A stretch of DNA of 21,445 nt, taken from positions 1 through 21,445 of the forward strand of contig JBFJVZ010000074.1 in assembly GCA_041623895.1 (NCBI GenBank), read 5' to 3'. The notes under the pieces are model-generated. The model did not search any database. It was not told where the DNA came from and saw nothing but the letters and a program-made list of their open reading frames with translations. The position numbers were made by a program, and so were the translations under genes. Below are positions 7,637 to 15,467 of the stretch, in pieces. How positions within the stretch are numbered: the stretch's first letter is position 1; each line of letters opens with the position of its first letter. Source of the stretch: JBFJVZ01 sp041623895. GTDB taxonomy: Bacteria; Planctomycetota; Planctomycetia; Pirellulales; Pirellulaceae.

Positions 7637-7662
7637 GGATTGCTCGCTCCGACGAGCAATCC
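7637..7662. repeat. Perfect 10-bp inverted repeat
   Basis: GGATTGCTCG (7637-7646) and CGAGCAATCC (7653-7662) form a perfect 10-bp stem with a 6-nt loop. No T-run follows, and it is too far from the neighbouring stop codons to look like a simple terminator. Confidence 0.5.
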
Positions 7663-7820
7663 TGGCCCTCAGGCTATAGGCTGCCACTGCTACGCAGTTG
7701 TCGTAGGGTTGTGAGGAATGAAAACGTCGATGCCTACCACCACGACGACGCAAAAGAAAACGACAAGATGAAACGCCTGCTTAAGCGGGACGCTCTTCTT
7801 GTCCTGGCCTGCATCGCTGA

Positions 7821-8945
7821 TTAGCGGCGAGCCGAGCGCACGCTGACTTTTTCCAATTGGCCCGAATTCCCTGAGCGGATGCTGGCTTCGACAATTGCGC
7901 AGATGTTTCGGCCCGCCCTGGCATCCAAGATCGTCGGCATCCCCGTGTCGATTGCGTTGGCAAAATCTTCGACCAACAAATCGTTGTTCTCGTCGGCGAC
8001 GCGAATGCTGCGAAACTCGGTTGCCGGCTGACCACGGTAGTAAATCGAAACCTCGGGGCGGGCTTCGCTGATCACCAGCGCACCTTTGGTACCGAGTACA
8101 TGCAATTTAATTTCGCCGATATCCGGATGGCTGGCTGCGCCGATTCGACCGACGCAGATGGAACCGACCAGTCCGTCCTGCATCTCCAAACTGACCGTCG
8201 CCAAATCATCGACACCGTTATCCACATGGGCTTGATGAAAGTGCGCTGTCGTCCGCGCGAACACATTCTGCACATTGCGACCGCCACTGAGCATATGGAA
8301 GAAGGCCAATGGATAAATGCCTTCGACTTGCAATTCACCCATTGGCGCGATGCCCACACCTCCGTCGGAACCGTCGGCATGAGCCTCGATTTGCCGCTGC
8401 AGCCAATCAATCGGCGGATCGTCTGGACCACGGCTTCCTTTGGCCGGCCCCGCGTCCTTGGAGAAATAAAAGTCGCAATGGATCGCCCGTAGATCACCAA
8501 CCGCGCCGTTGTCCACTGCCTGTCTGGCTTGCAACAGCGCCGGTAAAAAGTTTCGGTTCCAGACCAACGAGCGCACGCCCGATCGCTCGATTGTATCGAC
8601 CAAGCGGTCACATTCAGCCAGCCGCGTCGACAACGGTTTATCGACGATGATGTGCAAGCCGGATTCCGCCGCGCGAATTGCCAAATCGCAATGACGTTCC
8701 GCTTGCGAACTGATAATCGCCACATCGGGATGATACTGAACGACTGCTTGCTGGAAATCCTTGAGACAAGGGATCTCGTATCGATTGGCCAGCTGCAAGT
8801 TTCGCTCGTGCACCCAGTCAGGCTGATCCGCCTGATCAGCAACCGCGACCAGATCGAATCGCGGATGACTGGCAACCGCGTCGGCAATGTAGGCGTGCTT
8901 GACAACGCTGAGCACCAGAGCGCGGAACCTTTTTTGTTCAGCCAT
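7821..8945 (-). CDS. Gfo/Idh/MocA family oxidoreductase
   Basis: A 374-residue cytoplasmic protein of the Gfo/Idh/MocA dehydrogenase family, whose members oxidise or rearrange sugars and inositols with NAD(P). The N-terminal Rossmann half contains VAVAD, the HPDVAIISSQAERH segment and the family motif VDKPLS (EKP in most members). The C-terminal half has DLRAIHCDFYFS and GIYPLAFFHMLSGG. The glycine-rich loop GxGxxG normally found in the first strand is absent: the segment reads LVLSVVKHAYIADAVASH. No signal peptide is seen. ATG 8945 is preferred over a GTG at 8948, because GGGAGG sits 5 nt upstream. The start overlaps the previous gene by 8 nt (ATGGCTGA), so the pair is surely co-transcribed and probably translationally coupled. 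The substrate is unknown. Confidence 0.88.
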   Translation of the reverse strand: MAEQKRFRALVLSVVKHAYIADAVASHPRFDLVAVADQADQPDWVHERNLQLANRYEIPCLKDFQQAVVQYHPDVAIISSQAERHCDLAIRAAESGLHIIVDKPLSTRLAECDRLVDTIERSGVRSLVWNRNFLPALLQARQAVDNGAVGDLRAIHCDFYFSKDAGPAKGSRGPDDPPIDWLQRQIEAHADGSDGGVGIAPMGELQVEGIYPLAFFHMLSGGRNVQNVFARTTAHFHQAHVDNGVDDLATVSLEMQDGLVGSICVGRIGAASHPDIGEIKLHVLGTKGALVISEARPEVSIYYRGQPATEFRSIRVADENNDLLVEDFANAIDTGMPTILDARAGRNICAIVEASIRSGNSGQLEKVSVRSARR

Positions 8946-9747
8946 CACGGCCTCCCGCGATCACCCGGCCGCTGGCGACAGCGGCGTGAACTTGATCAGC
9001 AACCTCCAACACGCTTTCGATCTGCTGCCAGCCGGTTGCAAATTCTTGTCCGGCGATGATTCCTTTTGCGAAGGCGTCAATCATATTGGCGAAACCGACA
9101 TTACGTTGTGACGCCCGCAAGGCGAGTGGTCCATCATCAGCAAACAACAAGTTCATATTCCGGTCGTCGTCCGCGTAAGCAGCCCCGCGCGAACCGATCA
9201 GTGAAAGCGAATGATAAGAATTTGCGTCGGGCATCCTCGTATCGACATCGATCAGCGCCATTCCGCCGCCGCGGAATCCCAAGTGAGCTTGAACGTAACC
9301 GGGCCGCTGACAGCCATAGACTTCGCTCGGTCGCTGGCCAAAGAACCAAACGGCGAGATCCAACTGGCACTGAAGTGAGTCGCTGGGGGCCATCAGCGAC
9401 GATTGCCAGCAGTGGATCCGCAGCAATCCCTGTTCTCCCAGTTTGCCGCCGTCCAACGCCTGCTTGACCTGCTGTGTCGACGGTTGGAATCTTGCGGTCA
9501 GCGCGGGTAGCGCCCGGCCGGATGATTCCAGCTGATCACGTTCCATCCTGGGAATGGCAAATGGATCGAGGACCAACACGTGTTTGTTGTCGGCCACCGC
9601 TTCGATCGCCACACCCGCTTGGTCGGTAACCAAGGCCGTGAATGCTTGCTCACAGACTTGTAGCGACCTTGACCGAGCCGCCATCGCCGTGAGTGCCGGG
9701 GCACGCTGGTCGCTGACATCGATCGCCAGTCGTATTCGCCGGCTCAC
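8938..9747 (-). CDS. Divergent Gfo/Idh/MocA-like protein
   Basis: A 269-residue protein, shorter than the usual 330-400. The segment GVAIEAVADNKHVLVLDPFA aligns with the part of Gfo/Idh/MocA proteins that reads roughly A.EAA..GKHVLVEKPLA, so the EKP lysine motif has become LDP. ALTARFQPSTQQVKQALDGG then matches the helix following the motif, and QLDLAVWFFGQRPSEVYG matches the DxxxWLxG block of the C-terminal domain. The Rossmann GxGxxG is not recognisable and part of the first domain seems missing. It starts with GTG at 9747. It overlaps the intact oxidoreductase gene downstream by 8 nt, so the two probably work together, with this one possibly a non-catalytic partner. That role is inference. 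Confidence 0.75.
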   Translation of the reverse strand: MSRRIRLAIDVSDQRAPALTAMAARSRSLQVCEQAFTALVTDQAGVAIEAVADNKHVLVLDPFAIPRMERDQLESSGRALPALTARFQPSTQQVKQALDGGKLGEQGLLRIHCWQSSLMAPSDSLQCQLDLAVWFFGQRPSEVYGCQRPGYVQAHLGFRGGGMALIDVDTRMPDANSYHSLSLIGSRGAAYADDDRNMNLLFADDGPLALRASQRNVGFANMIDAFAKGIIAGQEFATGWQQIESVLEVADQVHAAVASGRVIAGGRDG

Positions 9748-9876
9748 TAATCCCGATGCCTTTCACTGATGACAGCACACACTTTTCTGCTTCACGCTTG
9801 TTCCCGCGCCGTGTGGGAGCAAGTGTCGGACCGTTCGTCCAGATCGTCGTCGTTTGCTCCGCAAGGGAAGATTAAT

Positions 9877-9934
9877 CGTTCGTTCGCGGAGCGAGCGACA
9901 ACATTCACCGTTCGTTCTCGGAACGAGCGACGAC
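9877..9934. repeat. Two tandem 26-nt hairpin repeats
   Basis: Units at 9877-9902 and 9909-9934 match at 23 of 26 positions and are 32 nt apart. Each is itself an inverted repeat: the second carries TCGTTC-TCG-GAACGA, the first the near-palindrome TCGTTC-GCG-GAGCGA. A weaker, related copy may begin near 9851. The array ends 4 nt from the stop codon of the DUF1579 gene, so on the minus strand it lies directly after that gene and could end or stabilise its transcript. Confidence 0.65.
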
Positions 9935-9938
9935 TTGG

Positions 9939-10475
9939 CTACTTTTCCTTGGCCTCGTAAGTCATCACAAACGAGGTGACCCACTGTCCGCTTTTCGCGT
10001 CCTTCTTATACATCGTCATCGTTTCGGGTTTACCCGGGGCAAAGGAAGTGACCGTCTTGTGATCCATCAGTTCGCCGCTCATCAAGTCATAGTCCTTGAA
10101 GGTCATCGTCAGTTCGTGCTTTTTCTCGTCGTAAGTTCCTTCCATCACACCCAGGTGGGGCGACATATTTTGCGTCCATGTTCCGACGTACTTTTTCTTC
10201 TTCGGGTCATAACCGCTGATGCCACGGCCTTGGTATGGTCCAGATTCGAACTGTGTTTCCACCCAAAAGCCGTTCAGGATCGACGTATTGGTTTCCTTAA
10301 ACGGCACTTCGATGGGTGGCGAGTCCGGCCCCTGCATCCACATCTTCATCGTGCCGGTTCGCGTGCCCAGATTTTGTGCCAACAATTCGTGCTCGGGCGA
10401 CGGCTTGGGTGCCTCTTGAGCCGAAGCAAGTGGGCTGGCGAGCAGTATCAAAGTGGCAATGCAGAGCATTCTCAT
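9939..10475 (-). CDS. Exported DUF1579 family protein
   Basis: A 178-residue protein with a Sec signal peptide (RMLCIATLILLASPLASAQ, cleavage likely after Ala-Ser-Ala) followed by a DUF1579 domain. Typical features are HELLAQNLGTRTGTMKMWM, the turn GFWVETQFESG, GISGYDPKKKKYVGTWTQN and the late MEGTYDEKKHELTM and MTMYKKD segments, consistent with a small beta-barrel. No function is established for the family. ATG 10475 is preferred because CGGAGA lies about 7 nt upstream; ATG 10499 in the same frame would add eight residues (MKQHRRSA) to the signal peptide and is also possible. The gene lies between the Gfo/Idh pair and the DUF1501 gene in the same direction, but gaps of 98 nt and 191 nt make a shared operon uncertain. 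Confidence 0.85.
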   Translation of the reverse strand: MRMLCIATLILLASPLASAQEAPKPSPEHELLAQNLGTRTGTMKMWMQGPDSPPIEVPFKETNTSILNGFWVETQFESGPYQGRGISGYDPKKKKYVGTWTQNMSPHLGVMEGTYDEKKHELTMTFKDYDLMSGELMDHKTVTSFAPGKPETMTMYKKDAKSGQWVTSFVMTYEAKEK

Positions 10476-10573
10476 CGCAGATCTCCGATGTTGTTTCATA
10501 ACAGAATCTTATCGACAGAGACAGTTGTTTTCACTCCCGTGTGCACGCCCACGTATCGCCTGCAATCTTCGCG

Positions 10574-11962
10574 CTAGGCAATGATCTCTTTCGCGACGCG
10601 TCCATAGACATCGGTCAGGCGGAAGTCTCTGCCGGCATAGCGGTAGGTAAGTTTGGTGTGGTCCAGGCCTAGCAGGTGCAAGGTGGTTGCGTGCAAATCG
10701 TGGACGTGCATTTTGTCTTCGACGGCCGCGATACCGAATTCGTCGGTGGCCCCGTATCGCGTGCCGCCTTTAACACCGCCGCCGCACATCCAAACGGTGA
10801 AGCCGGTGGCATTGTGGTCGCGGCCGTCGTCGCGACGGACCGCCGGCGTGCGGCCAAACTCGCCGCTCCAAATGATCAACGTATCCTTGAGCATGTCGCG
10901 TTGCTTCAGGTCGCTGATCAAAGCGGCGATCGGCCCGTCGGTCGCCTGGCAGTTGGAGGTCAGTTTCGCCTGCAGGCCATTGTGCTGGTCCCAACCTTCG
11001 TGAGTCAGTTCGATGAACCGCACGCCCGCTTCGGCAAAGCGGCGGGCCATCAAACATTGACGCCCGAATTGGTCCGTCTTACCTTCGCCGACGCCGTATT
11101 GCCTGAGCACCTTCGGTGACTCGCCCGAGATGTCCATCACTTCCGGGACGGCACTTTGCATTCGGTAACCGAGTTCGTATGACTCGATCACGCCTTCCAG
11201 CTGCGAGTTGGCCGGGTGCTTGGCGGCCGCCGCGCGATTCATCGACTGCAGGAGGTCCAACTGCTTGCGTTGCAGCTGGCCCCCGAACTGTGAATTCGTA
11301 ATATTGCCGATCGATTTGGCTGAGTTCACATCCTGGATTGCGGTGCCTTGATAAACGGCCGGCAAGAAGGCGCTGCCGTAATTCTGTGCGCCGCCTAAGC
11401 GGGCGGGCGGCTTGATGGTGATGAAGCCGGGCAAGTCCTGGCTTTCGGTGCCCAGTCCGTACAGCACCCATGCGCCCATCGAGGGGCGAACGAATTGAAA
11501 GTTGCCGGTGTGCAGTTGCACCAGCGCTTGTGGGTGGTTGGGGATGTCGGTGTAAGAACCGTTCAGCAAACAAAGGTCATCAGCGTGTTTGGACAGATTT
11601 GGATAGAGCGTGGAGATCGGCAAGCCTGACTCGCCTTGCTGGGGAAACTTCCAAGGTGATTGTTTTAGCTTGCGGCCTTTTTGCGCATTGAGTCCCTGGG
11701 CGGCGTCACCCTTAGCGACTTCACCGGGCGTTTTGCCGTCGTATTTGGCGAGCTGCGGTTTGTAGTCGAAGGTGTCCACGTGCGATGGACCACCGCGCAT
11801 GCACAAAAAGATGACGCGTTTGGCCTGAGCAGCGAAGTGACTTTCTTTAGGTTGCAGGGGACTGGTGTAACTCCGCGTGGCAGCCTGCGTTGCCAAAGCG
11901 GAAAAGGCCAGGTACCCAAAACCACAGCCGGTCGTCTTTAGTGCGTTGCGTCGTGAGATCAT
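10574..11962 (-). CDS. Tat-exported DUF1501 family protein
   Basis: A 462-residue protein of the DUF1501 family, a planctomycete-rich group related to the sulfatase/alkaline phosphatase superfamily. It begins with a twin-arginine signal (MISRRNALKTTGCGFGYLA). After it come VIFLCMRGGPSHVDTFDYKP, the FVRPSMGAWVLYGLG block, GVRFIELTHEGWDQHNG, then SGEFGRTP and DGRDHNATGFTVWMCGGGVKGG, all hallmarks of the family with the likely metal-ligand Asp, His and Glu residues in place. Length and ends look complete. The gene lies 124 nt after the cytochrome-c/DUF1549/DUF1553 gene on the same strand, an arrangement repeated many times in planctomycete genomes, so co-transcription and a joint role in an extracytoplasmic process are likely. 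The biochemical activity of DUF1501 is not established. Confidence 0.92.
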   Translation of the reverse strand: MISRRNALKTTGCGFGYLAFSALATQAATRSYTSPLQPKESHFAAQAKRVIFLCMRGGPSHVDTFDYKPQLAKYDGKTPGEVAKGDAAQGLNAQKGRKLKQSPWKFPQQGESGLPISTLYPNLSKHADDLCLLNGSYTDIPNHPQALVQLHTGNFQFVRPSMGAWVLYGLGTESQDLPGFITIKPPARLGGAQNYGSAFLPAVYQGTAIQDVNSAKSIGNITNSQFGGQLQRKQLDLLQSMNRAAAAKHPANSQLEGVIESYELGYRMQSAVPEVMDISGESPKVLRQYGVGEGKTDQFGRQCLMARRFAEAGVRFIELTHEGWDQHNGLQAKLTSNCQATDGPIAALISDLKQRDMLKDTLIIWSGEFGRTPAVRRDDGRDHNATGFTVWMCGGGVKGGTRYGATDEFGIAAVEDKMHVHDLHATTLHLLGLDHTKLTYRYAGRDFRLTDVYGRVAKEIIA

Positions 11963-12024
11963 GGTTTGTTACAGGAGTTGAGGAACGTCGTGGGCCCGAT
12001 TCCCACCGGACGAGGTTTTTCCAT

Positions 12025-12053
12025 GCTCGTTCCCACTCGGCGTGGGAAGGAGC
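12025..12053. repeat. Intergenic hairpin between operon partners
   Basis: GCTCGTTCCCAC (12025-12036) pairs with GTGGGAAGGAGC (12042-12053) with a single mismatch and a 5-nt loop. It sits in the 124-nt gap between the cytochrome-c/DUF1549/DUF1553 gene and the DUF1501 gene. I recall similar GTGGGAACGAGC hairpins between many planctomycete genes, so it may be a family repeat. In this position it might also tune how much of the downstream gene is made. Confidence 0.55.
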
Positions 12054-12086
12054 AAAACTTTTTGACCACGGAGTGTTCGGCGACTA

Positions 12087-14564
12087 TTAATTCACATAGC
12101 GGAATTCGGACGATGCGAACAGGGACTGGCAAAAGCCACTCCAAGCGACCGTCTCGGATTCGTCTGGTTTCTTCTTTTCGATGTTGGTGAGCGTGTTTTG
12201 GGTCTCGGTGATGAACGCCAGGGCTCGATCGATTTCGATCGTCGTTGGTTGACGCGATAGTGTCAGCAAATAAGCCTCGCGAACTCGCTCGCGGTCGTCG
12301 TCGCTGTGGTGGCTGATTCGTGCGGCCAGGTTCTTGGCGGACTGCATTACTTGCGGGCTGTTCATCATAAACAATGCCTGCGTGGGCACCGTTGTCACAT
12401 CGCGAACCCCGCCGATGATGCTGGGTTCGGGGAAGTCGAACAGACTGAGCATCTCTGGTACTGCGCCGCGGACGATCGGCATGTAGACGCTACGAGCGTG
12501 ATGTTCTTTTTCCAGCTGGGTCGTATTAATGTTGCGGCCGACGATCCCCTCACCGAGCTTTTCGACGGGCGATCCGCTCTGCGGTTTCAAATCCAACTGT
12601 CCGCCGGCCAGCAGCATCGCATCGCGGAGCGCTTCGGCTTCGAGTCGCCGTTGGTTCATCCGCCAAAACAGCGAATTGTCGGGATCAGCCGCCAATCCGC
12701 CTGGATCGTCGTCGCTGCAGAGCCGGTACACACTGCTGGTCATGATGCGGCGGATCAGCCGTTTGACCGACCAGCCGTCACTGACAAACGTCGTCGCCAG
12801 ATGATCCAGCAGCAGAGGATGCGTGGGGCGGTCGCCGTTGGCGCCAAAGTTGTTGACGGTACTGACGATACCGCGGCCAAACAGCTGTTGCCAAACACGA
12901 TTGACCATCACCCGGGCAGTCAACGGGTTACTGGGCCGGGTGATCCAGTCGGTCAATTCAAGTCGGCCGCTCTGCTGGCTCGACAGTTGGGGGTTCTCTT
13001 CCAGCGATGCGATCGTCAAGAAGCCGCGGGGGATTTCCCGACCGAGTTCATCCGGTTCGCCTCGAATTCGCAGTTTGGTGTCAGCGATGTTATTCGCATC
13101 GCCGACAGCCATCACCAGCGTCGCCTGATTGTTCGAGGCCGGCTTGGGTTGAGTTGCCTGTTTGAGTCGATTCGTTAAACGGCGGATACTATCTTTGGTG
13201 TCGGCAATCCGTTTCTCGGTAGCCTTTTTTGCCTTTTCGTTTTTGGCATTCTTCAGTTGCTTTTCAAAAGCGGCTAGCCTTTTTTGCAAACTTTTTAGTT
13301 GGGCGCGATATTTCTTTTCCTCTTTGGCTCCGGCCGCACCGCCGCCGACCGCAACGGCTGAAACCTGATCGCCATTGAGCGCCAAAAGTCGGCCCGGGTT
13401 TCGGTTGCCGTTTGTTTTCGATGTGCCGTACAGGGTGTCGGTACTGGTGAAGATCCCAGCCAACGAGTAGTACTCGGTCTGCGGAATCGGATCGAATTTG
13501 TGATCGTGACAGCGAGCACAACTGGCGGTCAATCCGACAAAGGCACGTGTGACGACGTCAATCTGCTCGTCGACGACATCCATCTTGAACTTTTCTTTCT
13601 TCGTCTCATTCAGCGATTTGGGGCCAATCGCGAGCATCCCAGTCGCAATGATCTGACGATCGCGCTGCTGCTGTGATTCGTAGGGCAGCAAGTCGCCAGC
13701 AATTTGCTCACGGATGAATTGGTCATAGGGAGTGTCGTTGTTGAAGGCCTCGATCACATAGTCGCGATAACGCCAGGCCCGTGTGAATGTGGCATTGCGT
13801 TCCATCCCGGTTGACTCGGCATAGCGAACGACGTCCAGCCAGTGACGCCCCCAACGTTCCCCGAAGTGACGACTCTCCAGTAGCGAATCGACCAGGTCGG
13901 CGACCCCATGGTCGGGATTCTGGCTGAATGCCGCCGCAAATTCATTCAACTGCTGAGGCGACGGCGGCAGACCGATCAAATCGAAATAGATGCGCCTGGC
14001 CAATACGTTGCTTTCGGCGTTACCGACCGGTTTGACACCTTTGGCTTCCAGCCGCGCGAGTATAAATGCATCGATATCGCTTTTCACCCACGTTCGATCC
14101 TTAGGAGTGGGAATTGTCGGCTCGGTGATCGGCCGGAAGGACCAGAACTCGCGCGCGCTCTCGAAGTCGATTTCGTTGCGGATCATCACACTCTTGCCGT
14201 CACGCGGATCGTGCGCGCCGGAGCGAATCCATTTCTCAAAGTCGGCAATCACACTGTCGGGTAGTTTCTTCTCAGGCGGCATCTCCAGTGATTCATGCCT
14301 CAGGGCGCTGAGAATCAAACTGTCGTCCAGTTCACCCGGAACGACCGCACTTCCGCTTTCACCCCCGCGACGAATCCCTTCTCGTGTATCCAGCAGCAGA
14401 CCGCCTTTGGGTTCCTTGGACCCCGACGAATGACATTCGTAACAATGAGCCACCAGCACGGGCCGGATCTTGGTTTCAAAGAATTCTTCTTGCCCTCGCG
14501 TGTCGGCGGCAGGCAGCGCGCGAACGAAAACGCAACAAGCAGTCAATAACAGGATCAGTCGCAT
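12087..14564 (-). CDS. Planctomycete cytochrome-c/DUF1549/DUF1553 protein (PSCyt1-PSCyt2-PSD1)
   Basis: An 825-residue exported protein with the classic planctomycete domain order. A signal peptide (residues 1-20) precedes the cytochrome-c-like PSCyt1 domain with C41-YE-CH45 and the EMPPEKK motif that typically follows. DUF1549 comes next (WVKSDIDAFILARLEAKG, LPPSPQQL, ERWGRHWLDVVRYAES) with a second CxxCH at C349-AR-CH353 followed by DHKFDPIPQTEYY. A Lys/Glu/Ala-rich coiled coil of about 70 residues (near 405-475) separates it from DUF1553 (NPLTARVMVNRVWQQLFGRG, WRMNQRRLEAEALRD, QALFMMNSPQV). Two haem-attachment motifs suggest electron transfer. The partner gene for DUF1501 follows 124 nt downstream. 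The ribosome binding site is weak. Role in polysaccharide breakdown is commonly proposed, but no substrate can be read from the sequence. Confidence 0.95.
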   Translation of the reverse strand: MRLILLLTACCVFVRALPAADTRGQEEFFETKIRPVLVAHCYECHSSGSKEPKGGLLLDTREGIRRGGESGSAVVPGELDDSLILSALRHESLEMPPEKKLPDSVIADFEKWIRSGAHDPRDGKSVMIRNEIDFESAREFWSFRPITEPTIPTPKDRTWVKSDIDAFILARLEAKGVKPVGNAESNVLARRIYFDLIGLPPSPQQLNEFAAAFSQNPDHGVADLVDSLLESRHFGERWGRHWLDVVRYAESTGMERNATFTRAWRYRDYVIEAFNNDTPYDQFIREQIAGDLLPYESQQQRDRQIIATGMLAIGPKSLNETKKEKFKMDVVDEQIDVVTRAFVGLTASCARCHDHKFDPIPQTEYYSLAGIFTSTDTLYGTSKTNGNRNPGRLLALNGDQVSAVAVGGGAAGAKEEKKYRAQLKSLQKRLAAFEKQLKNAKNEKAKKATEKRIADTKDSIRRLTNRLKQATQPKPASNNQATLVMAVGDANNIADTKLRIRGEPDELGREIPRGFLTIASLEENPQLSSQQSGRLELTDWITRPSNPLTARVMVNRVWQQLFGRGIVSTVNNFGANGDRPTHPLLLDHLATTFVSDGWSVKRLIRRIMTSSVYRLCSDDDPGGLAADPDNSLFWRMNQRRLEAEALRDAMLLAGGQLDLKPQSGSPVEKLGEGIVGRNINTTQLEKEHHARSVYMPIVRGAVPEMLSLFDFPEPSIIGGVRDVTTVPTQALFMMNSPQVMQSAKNLAARISHHSDDDRERVREAYLLTLSRQPTTIEIDRALAFITETQNTLTNIEKKKPDESETVAWSGFCQSLFASSEFRYVN

Positions 14565-15044
14565 GGCAGGATTTGCAAGGCGAGACGCGGGGGCCAGGCT
14601 GGGATCAGCCGACTCACAAGTGTAGCAGAAACCGGCTTTTCGACGCCAGAATTGGCAAGATTCCTCCCTCCGTCAACGAGATTGCCAGGACAATCGTAGC
14701 CAGGCCTATCGCCGGTGCCACGATTCTGAACATGTTGGATTTAGCCTTGCGGCTGGAGTTTTCGACGATTGACCCGTTCTCAAGTATCCGGATGACTGGC
14801 ATCGACATAAATCCTCGAAGCTTCTTCGCTGTTGTTTGAAATGGTGAAATGCTTGCACCGTTGCGGAGTGCTTGGGCGACGCGCTGCAGCTGACGGCTGA
14901 CAGCGGGTGCAGGTTACCGGCAAGGGAACTCGCTTCCGTCAGGTCCGATTTGGATGGGCGATCGCACTCTGGCTCCCCTCGCCCCTTGCTTCCTCGATCG
15001 CAGATTCCAAGTCATCAACAATTGGCAACCACGACTGAACGTCT
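14565..15044. other. Mostly non-coding stretch between two cytochrome-type genes
   Basis: Apart from a doubtful small frame (14614-14808, listed on its own), I see no gene in these 480 nt. It lies between the start of the cytochrome-c/DUF1549/DUF1553 gene and the broken 3' end of the truncated cytochrome gene, both on the minus strand. It should hold the promoter of the former and possibly the scar of the deletion that removed the body of the latter. Confidence 0.4.
14614..14808 (-). CDS. Possible small membrane peptide
   Basis: A 64-residue frame with ATG at 14808 preceded by GAGG, containing one hydrophobic segment (MFRIVAPAIGLATIVLAISL). Nothing in it is recognised. It might be a single-span membrane peptide, or an open frame by chance in a non-coding region. 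Confidence 0.2.
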   Translation of the reverse strand: MSMPVIRILENGSIVENSSRKAKSNMFRIVAPAIGLATIVLAISLTEGGILPILASKSRFLLHL

Positions 15045-15404
15045 TCATTCAGCGGCCATTTTGGTGCTGGTCAGAATCCGGCGATCCTTTCGCGTCAGTT
15101 GTGTTTCTTCGCTGGGCGGCATTTCGCCCAAATTGATCGCGTCGCGAACATCATGCCAGCGTTCAGCGGCGCGACGGTCCCGGGCAAGATGAGCGGAAAG
15201 TGTATCGAGCCGCAAATCGCCCTTTTGTTTATTTTCGCCGTGACACTTGAAGCAGTGAGCCTTTAAGATTGGCTGTACGTCCGCAGCAAAATCAATTGCA
15301 CTGGTATGTTCTGCGTTCGCCAACAGCATCATGCTGAACACGGCGAAGATCAGCTTGCCCCAAATCCTTGGACGCAGTGGATTAACGATCGTCTGCAACA
15401 ACAT
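15045..15404 (-). pseudogene. Truncated planctomycete cytochrome-c (PSCyt1) gene
   Basis: From ATG 15404 the 119-residue product has an N-terminal hydrophobic export signal (IWGKLIFAVFSMMLLANAE) and then one PSCyt1 domain: FAADVQPILKAHCFKCHGENKQKGDLRLD, with haem motif CFKCH, and the trailing NLGEMPPSEETQLTRKDRRIL. In intact members this is followed by several hundred residues (DUF1587/DUF1592/DUF1588/DUF1585 or similar domains). Here the frame runs into TSTKMAAE and a stop right where the domain would continue. The most likely reading is a gene whose 3' part was deleted; a free-standing mini-cytochrome is a less likely alternative. It is divergent from the gene at 15468, 63 nt apart. Confidence 0.7.
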
Positions 15405-15467
15405 GTTGATTTTTGACCTCGATAGCCGCCAGTCCGCTTTTTTGTATCCGCCAACCATAGTAACCCA

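Larger units (their letters stand above)
7374..7820. other. Gene-free interval with hairpin repeats
   Basis: I see no credible gene in these 447 nt. The interval lies between the ends of the esterase gene (+) and the Gfo/Idh/MocA gene (-). It contains two separate hairpins (7552-7597 and 7637-7662, listed on their own). A short plus-strand frame ending at 7824 (MKRLLKRDALLVLACIAD) reads like the first residues of a signal peptide but stops at once, so it is not taken as a gene. Confidence 0.5.

Noticed and set aside
7451..7753. Minus-strand 100-codon frame in the gene-free interval
   Set aside because: It runs through the hairpin repeats, has no ribosome binding site and encodes Arg/Ser-rich low-quality sequence.
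9877..9934. CRISPR-like direct repeats
   Set aside because: Only two clear units with a 6-nt gap between them; the units are palindromic intergenic repeats without spacers.
12306..13178. Plus-strand open frame (290 codons) opposite the cytochrome-c/DUF1549/DUF1553 gene
   Set aside because: The minus strand carries all the conserved DUF1553 and DUF1549 motifs; the plus frame has none.
15405..15467. Sigma-70-like promoter (TTGACC at 15413-15418) in the divergent gap
   Set aside because: The best -10-like word (TTGTAT at 15442) gives a spacer of about 23 nt, too long for a standard promoter, so it is not listed.
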